Shown here piece by piece: positions 1 through 5,514 of a DNA stretch of 7,060 nt. Under the pieces are notes generated by a model. The model saw nothing but the letters and a program-made list of their open reading frames with translations, made no database searches and was not told where the DNA came from. The stretch lies in NCBI GenBank assembly GCA_031430315.1, contig JANPBI010000099.1:1-7060 (forward strand), given 5' to 3'. The position numbers were made by a program, and so were the translations under genes. This DNA comes from JAJNPS01 sp031430315 (GTDB lineage: Bacteria; Pseudomonadota; Alphaproteobacteria; Rhodobacterales; Rhodobacteraceae). Positions within the stretch are counted from its first letter, which is position 1. The number at the start of each line of letters is the position of its first letter.

Positions 1-842
1 CGCTTCTGGTCGTCGACGGGCTGACCGGTCAGGACGCCGTCAACGTTGCCACCGAGTTTGACGGCAAGGTCGGGATCTCCGGCGTTGTCCTCACCCGGAT
101 GGACGGTGACGGTCGCGGCGGTGCGGCACTTTCTATGCGCGCGGTCACCGGCAAGCCGATCCGTTTCGTCGGCCTTGGCGAAAAGATGGACGCGATCGAG
201 GTGTTCGAGGCCGAACGTGTCGCAGGCCGCATCCTTGGCATGGGCGACATCGTCGCCCTCGTCGAACGCGCGCAGGAAACGTTCGAGGCGGAACAAGCCG
301 AACGCATGGCGAAACGCTTCGCCAAGGGTCTGTTCAACATGAACGACCTGAAGATGCAGCTCGACCAGATGCTCAAGATGGGCGGGATGCAGGGCCTGAT
401 GGGCATGATGCCCGGCATGGGCAAGATGGCCAAACAAGCCGAAGAGGCAGGCTTTGACGACCGCATGCTGCGCCAGCAGATTGCCCTCATCCAGTCGATG
501 ACCAAAAAGGAACGCGCCAACCCCGACCTGATGGCCGCATCTCGCAAGAAGCGCGTCGCAGCCGGTGCCGGCATGGACGTCTCGGACCTCAACCGCCTGC
601 TGAAACAGCACAAGCAGATGGCCGAGATGATGAAAAAGATGGGCAAGGGTGGCATGATGAAGAACGCCATCAAGCAGATGATGGGCAAGGGCGGCATGCC
701 CGATCCGTCCAAGATGACCCCCGAACAGTTGGAAGAAGCCGCGCGTGGCATGCAACAGGGCATGGGCGGGATGGGCGGCATGGGCATGCCGCGCGGCATG
801 ACTTTGCCTGCTGGTCTGTCGGGGTTGATGAAAAAGAAATGA
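1..842 (+). CDS. ffh: Signal recognition particle protein Ffh (3' part; 5' end outside window)
   Basis: Ffh is the GTPase and signal-sequence-binding subunit of the bacterial SRP; with 4.5S RNA it brings ribosomes making membrane proteins to FtsY at the inner membrane. The reading frame is open from base 3. It begins inside the G domain: the stretch LLVVDGLTGQDAVNVA is followed by VVLTRMDGDGRGGAA (the TKxD-type guanine specificity motif appears as TRMD) and by AVTGKPIRFVGLGEKMD. The methionine-rich M domain follows from about base 330, with MNDLKMQLDQML, then the SRP-RNA-binding helix region SRKKRVAAGAGMDVSDLN and LLKQHKQMAEMMKKM, and a Gly/Met-rich tail ending in LMKKK. In the RNA-binding loop the classical GSG is GAG here. 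The stop codon overlaps the start of the next gene by four bases (ATGA). About 279 codons are present, so roughly the first 40% of a normal Ffh is missing to the left. Confidence 0.97.
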   Translation, partial: LLVVDGLTGQDAVNVATEFDGKVGISGVVLTRMDGDGRGGAALSMRAVTGKPIRFVGLGEKMDAIEVFEAERVAGRILGMGDIVALVERAQETFEAEQAERMAKRFAKGLFNMNDLKMQLDQMLKMGGMQGLMGMMPGMGKMAKQAEEAGFDDRMLRQQIALIQSMTKKERANPDLMAASRKKRVAAGAGMDVSDLNRLLKQHKQMAEMMKKMGKGGMMKNAIKQMMGKGGMPDPSKMTPEQLEEAARGMQQGMGGMGGMGMPRGMTLPAGLSGLMKKK

Positions 843-1381
843 TCCACAGCGCGCACCCACAGCTGATCGGCCTACCCGTTCTGGAAACAGACCGGTTGAT
901 TCTGCGTGCGCCGCAAGCGTCGGACTGGCCTGCCTTCCGCGACTACCGCGCCTCGTCGCGCACCGCCTATACCGGCGGCCCGAAAAAGCCGCATGTCGCG
1001 GCCGAGCAGTTCGCTTCGTTCTGTGGCCACTGGGTGATGCGCGGCTTTGGCCGGTTCATTGCCGCTGACCGCACAAGTGGCGCGGCCTTGGGTCATTTTG
1101 GGCCGATGCAATGGCACGACGACGGTGAGGTCGAACTGACCTGGTCGCTCTGGGCACCACAAGCAGAAGGCAGGGGCTTCGCGACCGAAGCCGCGCTTGC
1201 CATGTACGGCTGGACCTTTGGCGCGTTGGGCCTGCAAAGGGCCATTGCTGCCGTGCACCGCGACAATGCAGCCTCGCATGCCATCGCCCGACGGCTTGGC
1301 GGACAGGTGATCGAAGGTCGCAGCCCAGAATGGTTCGACGACGGCGCGGTTTATCAATTCACCGCCGGAGGTGCCGCATGA
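839..1381 (+). CDS. GNAT family N-acetyltransferase (RimJ/RimL type), copy 1
   Basis: A 180-residue GNAT-fold acetyltransferase, expected to move acetyl from acetyl-CoA to an amine; the substrate cannot be read from sequence. The N-terminal strand/helix signature LETDRLILRAPQASDW lies near residues 15-30, a TGGP element near 45-48, and the acetyl-CoA-binding motif A QAEGRGFATEA at residues 108-118, fitting Q/R-x-x-G-x-G/A. Near residues 141-155 RDNAASHAIARRLG is the usual N-x-x-S helix with the R-L-G turn. The start codon overlaps the ffh stop (ATGA) and lacks a strong Shine-Dalgarno, so translation is probably coupled to ffh. It is the most divergent of the four adjacent paralogues (ELTWSLWAP where the others have LGW). 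Family assignment is secure; the RimJ/RimL label rests on general resemblance only. Confidence 0.92.
   Translation: MIHSAHPQLIGLPVLETDRLILRAPQASDWPAFRDYRASSRTAYTGGPKKPHVAAEQFASFCGHWVMRGFGRFIAADRTSGAALGHFGPMQWHDDGEVELTWSLWAPQAEGRGFATEAALAMYGWTFGALGLQRAIAAVHRDNAASHAIARRLGGQVIEGRSPEWFDDGAVYQFTAGGAA
1367..1371 (+). promoter_or_regulatory. Shine-Dalgarno site of GNAT copy 2
   Basis: GGAGG lies six bases before the ATG at 1378 and inside the end of copy 1. It favours the ATG at 1378 over an in-frame upstream GTG at 1330, which would overlap copy 1 by about 50 bases. Confidence 0.7.
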
Positions 1382-1881
1382 TCGCCCCGATGCTCACGAC
1401 CGCGCGCCTGACGTTGCGCAAGCCGCGCATGGCGGATTTTGCCGGCTTTGCGGCCTTTCTTGCATCTGACCGCGCCAAGAATATGGGCGGGCCGTTCTCT
1501 CTGCCCGGGGCTTGGGCCTATTTCTGCCACGAAACAGCGCTCTGGGACTTGGTCGGTCATGGCGCGTTCATGGTGGACCTTACCGCCACGGGTGCGCAGG
1601 TCGGCTCGGTCAGCCTGTCGGCAGGTCCGCTTTTCCCCGGTACTGACCTGGGGTGGCTGGTCTATGACGGCCATACCGGCCAGGGCTACGCGACCGAGGC
1701 TGCCACGGCGGTCCGCGACTGGGCGTTGTCGACACTGGGACTGCCGACGCTGGTCAGCTATATCGACCCCGACAATGCCGTATCGCGCCGTGTCGCCGAC
1801 CGGCTGGGCGCAGTCATCGACGACGCGGCCCTGCGTCTGATCCCAACAGACCTGGTCTATCGCTATTGGGGGGCAACTTGA
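1378..1881 (+). CDS. GNAT family N-acetyltransferase, copy 2
   Basis: A 167-residue single-domain GNAT acetyltransferase of unknown substrate. It starts MIAPMLTTARLTLRKPR, the same opening strand as its neighbours, followed by FLASDRAKNMGGPF (residues 27-40). The acetyl-CoA motif is DGHTGQGYATEA (97-108): the two glycines of motif A are present, but the usual first Q/R is Gly98. LVSYIDPDN (125-133) and the RLGAV turn (142-146) complete the fold. The ATG overlaps the stop of copy 1 by four bases (ATGA) and has a GGAGG six bases upstream, so it can be translated both by coupling and by new initiation. It resembles copy 4 closely around GQGYATEAA, LVSY and RLGAV, which suggests local duplication. 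The stop overlaps the TTG start proposed for copy 3. Confidence 0.93.
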   Translation: MIAPMLTTARLTLRKPRMADFAGFAAFLASDRAKNMGGPFSLPGAWAYFCHETALWDLVGHGAFMVDLTATGAQVGSVSLSAGPLFPGTDLGWLVYDGHTGQGYATEAATAVRDWALSTLGLPTLVSYIDPDNAVSRRVADRLGAVIDDAALRLIPTDLVYRYWGAT

Positions 1882-2384
1882 CCATCCCCATCCTCACCAC
1901 TGAGCGGCTGACCCTGCGCGGCCCCAAAGACAGCGACGCTGCCCCCTTGGGCGTGTTCCTTGCCAGCCCGCGTGCCGAATGGATCGGCGGACCATGGCCT
2001 GCGTCAGATGCGCCCGAGTGGCTTGCGCATAGCCGCAAACGCTGGGCCGAACTGGGGCGGGGACCGTGGATTGTCGCCTTTCGCGACGACGATACCCCGA
2101 TCGGGCGCGTGGGGTTCCTCGATCACGATGGCTGGAATGAGCCGGAACTGGGCTGGTTCTTGTTCGATAGGTTCGATGGTCACGGTTACGCACATGAGGC
2201 CGCCGTGGCCGCGCGCGCCTTTGCCGCCCAAACGCTGAACCTGCCGCCGCTTTTCAGTTTGATCGAACCCGCCAACCTGCGCTCCAAAGCGCTCGCGCTG
2301 CGGCTTGGCGCGACACCGGAACGCGACGTTGAATTCAAGGGCATCACGCTGACAGTCTATCGCCACCCAAAGGTGTCGCCATGA
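1878..2384 (+). CDS. GNAT family N-acetyltransferase, copy 3 (probable TTG start)
   Basis: A 168-residue GNAT acetyltransferase. The protein opens with TIPILTTERLTLRGPKDSD, carries FLASPRAEWIGGPW at about residues 27-40, ELGWFLFDRFDGHGYAHEA at 90-108 (motif A as R-F-D-G-H-G) and LRLGATPE at 141-148. The TTG at 1878 is preferred because it aligns the N terminus with copy 2, gives the same four-base stop/start overlap (TTGA) seen in its neighbours, and sits four bases after a run of six G. A second TTG at 1866 would add four residues (Gly-Gly-Asn after the initiator Met) and overlap copy 2 more; no ATG is available near the domain start. There is Trp near residues 40, 48 and 64, and no signal peptide or membrane segment. 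The substrate is unknown. The stop overlaps the ATG of copy 4. Confidence 0.9.
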   Translation: MTIPILTTERLTLRGPKDSDAAPLGVFLASPRAEWIGGPWPASDAPEWLAHSRKRWAELGRGPWIVAFRDDDTPIGRVGFLDHDGWNEPELGWFLFDRFDGHGYAHEAAVAARAFAAQTLNLPPLFSLIEPANLRSKALALRLGATPERDVEFKGITLTVYRHPKVSP

Positions 2385-2998
2385 CCCCCTGGTCCGCCGC
2401 CATCACCCCCGCAATGGCCGCGCAGGCCTCGTCCCTTGCTGCCGTCGTGCCGACATTGCGCACTGAACGGCTGGTTCTGCGCGCGCCGCGCCTGACAGAT
2501 TTTGCAGCCTACGCCGCGATCTTTCAGTCAGAGCGCGCGGTCCATATCGGTGGGCCCTTCACCATCGAGGACACCTGGGACGATTACAGCAGGCTCTGTG
2601 CCGGTTGGCTTTTGCGTGGGCACGGGATCTGGGCCGTCGAAACCCGCGCGGGTGTGCCAGTGGGCTTTGTGCTGATCGGGTTTGAGCCGGGCGACGCCGA
2701 GCTGGAACTCGGCTGGTTTCTGGCCAGGGATGCCGAAGGGCAGGGCTATGCCACCGAGGCGGCCCGTGCCGCTCGTGCGTTCGGCTTTGCGACGCTCGGG
2801 CTGGCCCGGCTGGTCAGCTACGTGGCGCCGACCAACTACGCCTCGGCCCGCATCGCCGAACGGCTCGGCGCGGTCGTCGAAGGCCAGCTTGACGGATCGG
2901 ACATCTGGGTGCATCGCGCGTCCGGTGCGCATGTCCGCGCCGCCACCCGCACCACGTCAGCTACGCATGTGCCGACATCATCGCAAAGAGGGGCCTGA
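2381..2998 (+). CDS. GNAT family N-acetyltransferase, copy 4, with N- and C-terminal extensions
   Basis: A 205-residue GNAT acetyltransferase, longer than copies 2 and 3. The core signature PTLRTERLVLRAPRLTD begins only at about residue 24, after an Ala-rich leader. FQSERAVHIGGPF is at 48-60, LELGWFLARDAEGQGYATEA at 108-127, LVSYVAPTN at 144-152 and RLGAVVEG at 161-168. The last 25 or so residues (Ala/Thr/Ser/His/Arg-rich) have no counterpart in the other copies. The ATG overlaps the stop of copy 3 (ATGA) and has AAAGG seven bases upstream; an internal ATG at 2414 would shorten the leader to about 12 residues. Similarity to copy 3 is strong in ELGWFL and AARAF, and to copy 2 in GQGYATEAA and LVSY. 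The substrate is unknown. Its stop shares one base with the next start (TGATG). Confidence 0.92.
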   Translation: MTPWSAAITPAMAAQASSLAAVVPTLRTERLVLRAPRLTDFAAYAAIFQSERAVHIGGPFTIEDTWDDYSRLCAGWLLRGHGIWAVETRAGVPVGFVLIGFEPGDAELELGWFLARDAEGQGYATEAARAARAFGFATLGLARLVSYVAPTNYASARIAERLGAVVEGQLDGSDIWVHRASGAHVRAATRTTSATHVPTSSQRGA

Positions 2999-3291
2999 TG
3001 GATAACGCGACCCGTGCCACGGCACTTCTCAAGGATCACCGGGATGCTATCGACCGGCTCGATGCAATCCTTGTCTATACCCTTGCCGAGCGGTTCAAGC
3101 AGACCCAGGCCGTGGGGCGACTAAAGGCACAGCACGACCTGCCACCATCCGACCCAGCGCGCGAGGCGACCCAGATGGCGCGTCTGGAACAGCTGTCCCA
3201 ACAGGCCGATCTGGACCCGCAACTGGCCAAGAAATTCCTGACCTTCATCATCCAGGAAGTCATCAGGCATCACGAGAAACTACTGAAATAA
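2998..3291 (+). CDS. Chorismate mutase, AroQ class, monofunctional
   Basis: Rearranges chorismate to prephenate, the first step toward phenylalanine and tyrosine, in the cytosol. The protein has 97 residues, the normal length of a free all-helical AroQ domain. Aligned by eye with the E. coli P-protein mutase domain, the active-site residues appear as Arg15, Arg32, Lys43, Asp52, Arg55 and Glu56 (in HRDAIDRLD, LAERF, GRLK and SDPARE). The position of E. coli Gln88 falls on His92 in VIRHHE. No ACT, dehydrogenase or dehydratase domain is attached, so prephenate must be used by other enzymes. The ATG is joined to GNAT copy 4 as TGATG, with AGAGGGG just upstream, so it is probably cotranscribed and coupled. 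No signal peptide is seen, arguing against the secreted type. Confidence 0.95.
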   Translation: MDNATRATALLKDHRDAIDRLDAILVYTLAERFKQTQAVGRLKAQHDLPPSDPAREATQMARLEQLSQQADLDPQLAKKFLTFIIQEVIRHHEKLLK

Positions 3292-3302
3292 CAACCCCAT
3301 AG

Positions 3303-3322
3303 GGTGCGCGCACACGCGTACC
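3303..3322 (+). other. Hairpin in the rpsP leader
   Basis: GGTGCGCG (3303-3310) can pair with CGCGTACC (3315-3322) around a CACA loop: eight pairs, one of them G-U in RNA. No T run follows, so it does not look like an intrinsic terminator. It lies between the chorismate mutase stop and the rpsP ribosome-binding site and could be an mRNA-stability or processing element, or chance in GC-rich DNA. Confidence 0.4.
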
Positions 3323-3336
3323 AGATAACAAAACCC

Positions 3337-3342
3337 AAGGAG
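3337..3342 (+). promoter_or_regulatory. Strong Shine-Dalgarno of rpsP
   Basis: AAGGAG is seven bases before the ATG at 3350, ideal spacing. It selects 3350 over the TTG at 3344 (too close) and over the ATG at 3356. It is one of the best ribosome-binding sites in the window, as expected for a ribosomal protein gene. Confidence 0.85.
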
Positions 3343-3349
3343 ATTGCAT

Positions 3350-3703
3350 ATGTCCATGAAAATCCGTCTGGCCCGTGGCGGCAGCAAGAAACGCCCGTTC
3401 TATTCCATCGTTGCGACCGACAGCCGCATGCCGCGCGATGGCCGCTTTCTGGAAAAGCTGGGCACCTACAACCCGCTTCTGGCCAAAGACGACGAAAACC
3501 GCGTCAAGATGGACATGGACCGCGTGAACCATTGGCTGGGCCAGGGCGCACAGCCGACCGACCGCATCGCTCGCATGCTGGAGGCCGCTGGCGCCCGTCC
3601 GAAGACCGCGCGCTCGAACCCCAAATCCGCTATTCCGGGCAAGCGCATGACCGAACTAGCCGCCAAAAAGGCCGCCCGCGCGGCAGAGCCCGCTTCTGAA
3701 TAA
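3350..3703 (+). CDS. rpsP: 30S ribosomal protein S16
   Basis: S16 binds 16S rRNA in the body of the 30S subunit and is needed in its assembly. The 117-residue protein begins MSMKIRLARGGSKKRPFY and continues with DSRMPRDGRFLEKLGTYNPL, the signature of the family. RVNHWLGQGAQPTDRIARML (residues 58-77) ends the conserved core. After that a basic, Ala/Lys-rich tail of about 35 residues extends beyond the roughly 82-residue E. coli protein; such tails are common in alphaproteobacterial S16. It is 58 bases from the chorismate mutase gene, has its own strong Shine-Dalgarno, and is followed at once by an intrinsic terminator, so it ends a transcription unit. Confidence 0.98.
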   Translation: MSMKIRLARGGSKKRPFYSIVATDSRMPRDGRFLEKLGTYNPLLAKDDENRVKMDMDRVNHWLGQGAQPTDRIARMLEAAGARPKTARSNPKSAIPGKRMTELAAKKAARAAEPASE

Positions 3704-3713
3704 TCCGATCATC

Positions 3714-3745
3714 GCCGCGCCCCCGACGGGGGCGCGGCATTTTTT
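3714..3745 (+). terminator. Rho-independent terminator after rpsP
   Basis: An 11-bp perfect GC stem (3714-3724 with 3728-3738), a three-base GAC loop, then A and six T (3740-3745). It begins ten bases after the rpsP stop. It would separate, at least partly, rpsP from the small ORF, rimM and trmD that follow. Confidence 0.95.
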
Positions 3746-3779
3746 CGGGACCGCTTTGCATGACCCATTGGACGCCGCA

Positions 3780-3944
3780 ATGATCCCAGGCCTCGGCCTT
3801 CTTCGCCGCACCATCACGCTTGCGCTTTGTTCTGGCGCGTTCTGGGCGGGCATGCAGGTCAAGGAAATGTCCCTGGCCTCGGCTTGCCGCACGGCAAACG
3901 GCACCATGAATGCCAATAGCGTCTGCACAGGAGTGGCCCCATGA
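3780..3944 (+). CDS. Small single-pass membrane protein, unknown function
   Basis: I do not recognise a function. The 54-residue product starts MIPGLGLLRRTITLALCSG. It has a basic pair Arg9-Arg10, a hydrophobic segment at about residues 11-27 that could be a membrane anchor or uncleaved signal, and a small polar tail with Cys36 and Cys49 flanking an Asn/Thr-rich loop (CRTANGTMNANSVCTG). By the positive-inside rule the cysteine-bearing tail would be periplasmic, where a disulphide is possible. The stop overlaps the rimM start (ATGA), which supports real translation and coupling to RimM. The ATG has only a weak GGA upstream; an in-frame TTG at 3756 would add eight residues (MHDPLDAA). It directly follows the rpsP terminator, so it would be the first gene of the rimM unit. 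I recall small proteins of this kind beside rimM in related bacteria, but that is memory and not checked. Confidence 0.68.
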   Translation: MIPGLGLLRRTITLALCSGAFWAGMQVKEMSLASACRTANGTMNANSVCTGVAP

Positions 3945-4444
3945 CCGAACGCATCTGTGTGGGGGCGATTGCCGGTGCCTTCGGGGTCGCCGGCGAAGTG
4001 CGGATCAAATCGTTCTGCAGCACCCCCGAGGATATCGCCACCTACGGCCCGCTTGCGACCGAGGATGGCACCCGGACCTTTGCCATCCGCCTGACCCGTC
4101 CGGTCGCCGGCGGCCTTGGCGCGCGCATCGCCGGTGTCACGACCAAAGAACAGGCCGATGCACTGCGCGGTGTTGCCCTTTACGTGGACCGGGCAAAACT
4201 GCCACTGCTGCCGGACGATGAATACTATCATGCCGACCTGATCGGACTTGAGGTGCGCGACCCCGGCGGCAGCCTCCTGGGCACGGTCCGGGCAATCCAC
4301 AACCATGGGGCTGGCGATCTGCTGGAGGTTATGTCGGCCACAGGCGGTGGCACCATCCTTGTTCCTTTCTCGCTGGCGGTCGTGCCGACGGTGGATATTG
4401 CGGCGCGACGACTGGTTGTCGATCTGCCCGAAGGTCTCGATTAG
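3941..4444 (+). CDS. rimM: 16S rRNA processing / ribosome maturation factor RimM
   Basis: RimM binds ribosomal protein S19 on the pre-30S particle and helps mature the 3' domain (head) of 16S rRNA. The 167-residue protein has the N-terminal RimM barrel from CVGAIAGAFGVAGEVRIKSF (residues 6-25), typical VTTKEQADALRG (66-77), and then the C-terminal PRC barrel from LLPDDEYYHADLIGLEV (89-105) through HNHGAGDLLEV (120-130) to LVPFSLAVVPTVD (140-152). The length is normal. AGGAG lies seven bases before the ATG, and the ATG overlaps the stop of the preceding small membrane-protein gene. In E. coli the order is rpsP-rimM-trmD-rplS without intervening genes; here a terminator and small ORF come before rimM and a membrane-protein gene after it. 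Confidence 0.97.
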   Translation: MTERICVGAIAGAFGVAGEVRIKSFCSTPEDIATYGPLATEDGTRTFAIRLTRPVAGGLGARIAGVTTKEQADALRGVALYVDRAKLPLLPDDEYYHADLIGLEVRDPGGSLLGTVRAIHNHGAGDLLEVMSATGGGTILVPFSLAVVPTVDIAARRLVVDLPEGLD

Positions 4445-4550
4445 CCCGCCAGAGGGGTCAATCTTTTGGATTGTTGCCATTCGCAGGTCAATCTGTCGCC
4501 ACAATCGCAGGTCTTACTCTGGACCGGACGAAAAAGGGTGATGAGACAAA

Positions 4551-5456
4551 ATGACGAAACGCCAACGCATCCTGATGGGCCTGAACGCCCTTTTGTATCT
4601 TGGCCCGCTCATGGCTGGCCTTGCGGCGCAGGGCTGGGGCATGGTCCCTTTTTTTGCGGCGATCTTCCTGCTGTGGTTGGCCGTTGTGCAACCGGGCAAC
4701 TGGCCGCGCGGACGCGACGAATGGCTGCAGCCGGACAAACAGATGTCCGTCGCCGCGCAATCCGCCGTGCAGATGCTGCTGGTGATCGTGCTCTTTGCCA
4801 TCGGGCGCGGCATGGGCGGCATCACCGGCGTCCTGCCGCTGTTTCACTGGCTGTTCCCCCTGGCGCTGTCGTTTGTTGCGATCCCGTTCAGTCGCCTGGC
4901 CGGGGCCATTCCCGTCCCTGCCGTGACCGGCATGGCAGCCCTGACCCCGCGTTTGCAGGCGGCCGTCCGCGTCACCGAAACACTGAACGCCCTGCCGCAT
5001 GATGTGCAGCACGACATGATCGAGGCGCATATGCGCGCCATCGCCGGGGAAATCGGTCAGGAAGACCTGCGCGAGGCGCTGCTTGCCCGGGCCGAGGGCG
5101 GCGAGGCCGGGCCGACCACGATGCGCGCCCTGGTCAATCTGGCAAGCAGCGGCACCTGGGCACACGGCCTGAACCTCGATGCGGCAGAACGGATCTTTGC
5201 CACCATCTCGCAAAATGCCCAACTTGCGATGCACTATGCAACGGCGATGAATTCCCAGGTCTCTGCCGATCCCGACATGGCCGAACACGCGCCCTCGGCG
5301 GCCTCGTTGCTGGCACGCGCTGAAACCTTGAAAGGCACCGAAGCCGAGGTGCCGCTGCGCGCGCTGGCGTCGCGCGTGGCGCGTGTGATGCAACCGGACA
5401 TGCCTTTGGAAAAACTGGCAGCGGCGGAACCGGCTGTGTCGACCCCCGCCGCCTGA
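4551..5456 (+). CDS. Conserved-looking integral membrane protein, unknown function
   Basis: I cannot assign a function. The 301-residue product has four hydrophobic segments in its first third: about residues 9-27, 30-47, 73-88 and 92-117. A cytosol-like or periplasmic C-terminal part of about 180 residues follows, Ala/Glu/Arg-rich and probably helical (DVQHDMIEAHMRAIAGEIG, then EDLREALLARAEGGEAG), ending in an Ala/Pro-rich tail. No catalytic motif or known domain is apparent. Coding is supported by length, GC-rich third positions and membrane topology. The start at 4551 is the first ATG before the first hydrophobic segment; an ATG ten bases upstream is in another frame. The ribosome-binding site is weak (AAAGGG about 12 bases away). 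It stands between rimM and trmD, on the same strand, after a 106-base gap and 58 bases before trmD. Confidence 0.8.
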   Translation: MTKRQRILMGLNALLYLGPLMAGLAAQGWGMVPFFAAIFLLWLAVVQPGNWPRGRDEWLQPDKQMSVAAQSAVQMLLVIVLFAIGRGMGGITGVLPLFHWLFPLALSFVAIPFSRLAGAIPVPAVTGMAALTPRLQAAVRVTETLNALPHDVQHDMIEAHMRAIAGEIGQEDLREALLARAEGGEAGPTTMRALVNLASSGTWAHGLNLDAAERIFATISQNAQLAMHYATAMNSQVSADPDMAEHAPSAASLLARAETLKGTEAEVPLRALASRVARVMQPDMPLEKLAAAEPAVSTPAA

Positions 5457-5514
5457 TCCACACAGCCTGCATTCCCGCTTTTCCCAACCGTCTTGGCGCG
5501 GTATGACGCGCGCC

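Noticed and set aside
29..856. Long open frame on the - strand opposite ffh (275 codons)
   Set aside because: It lies antisense to the unmistakable Ffh M domain; its Met/Pro/Ile-rich translation is a mirror of the Met codons and GC-rich third positions there.
1330..1377. Upstream start giving GNAT copy 2 an extra N terminus
   Set aside because: It would be an Arg-rich extension overlapping copy 1 by about 50 bases, while the ATG at 1378 has a GGAGG at ideal spacing and matches the other copies.
839..3291. Toxin-antitoxin or antibiotic-resistance acetyltransferase cassette
   Set aside because: GNAT toxins come with a small DNA-binding antitoxin gene, which is absent; the proteins look like RimJ/RimL-type enzymes and sit in a housekeeping locus without mobility genes.
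3656..4504. 282-codon open frame on the - strand opposite rimM
   Set aside because: Antisense to RimM and running through the rpsP terminator; no recognisable protein features.
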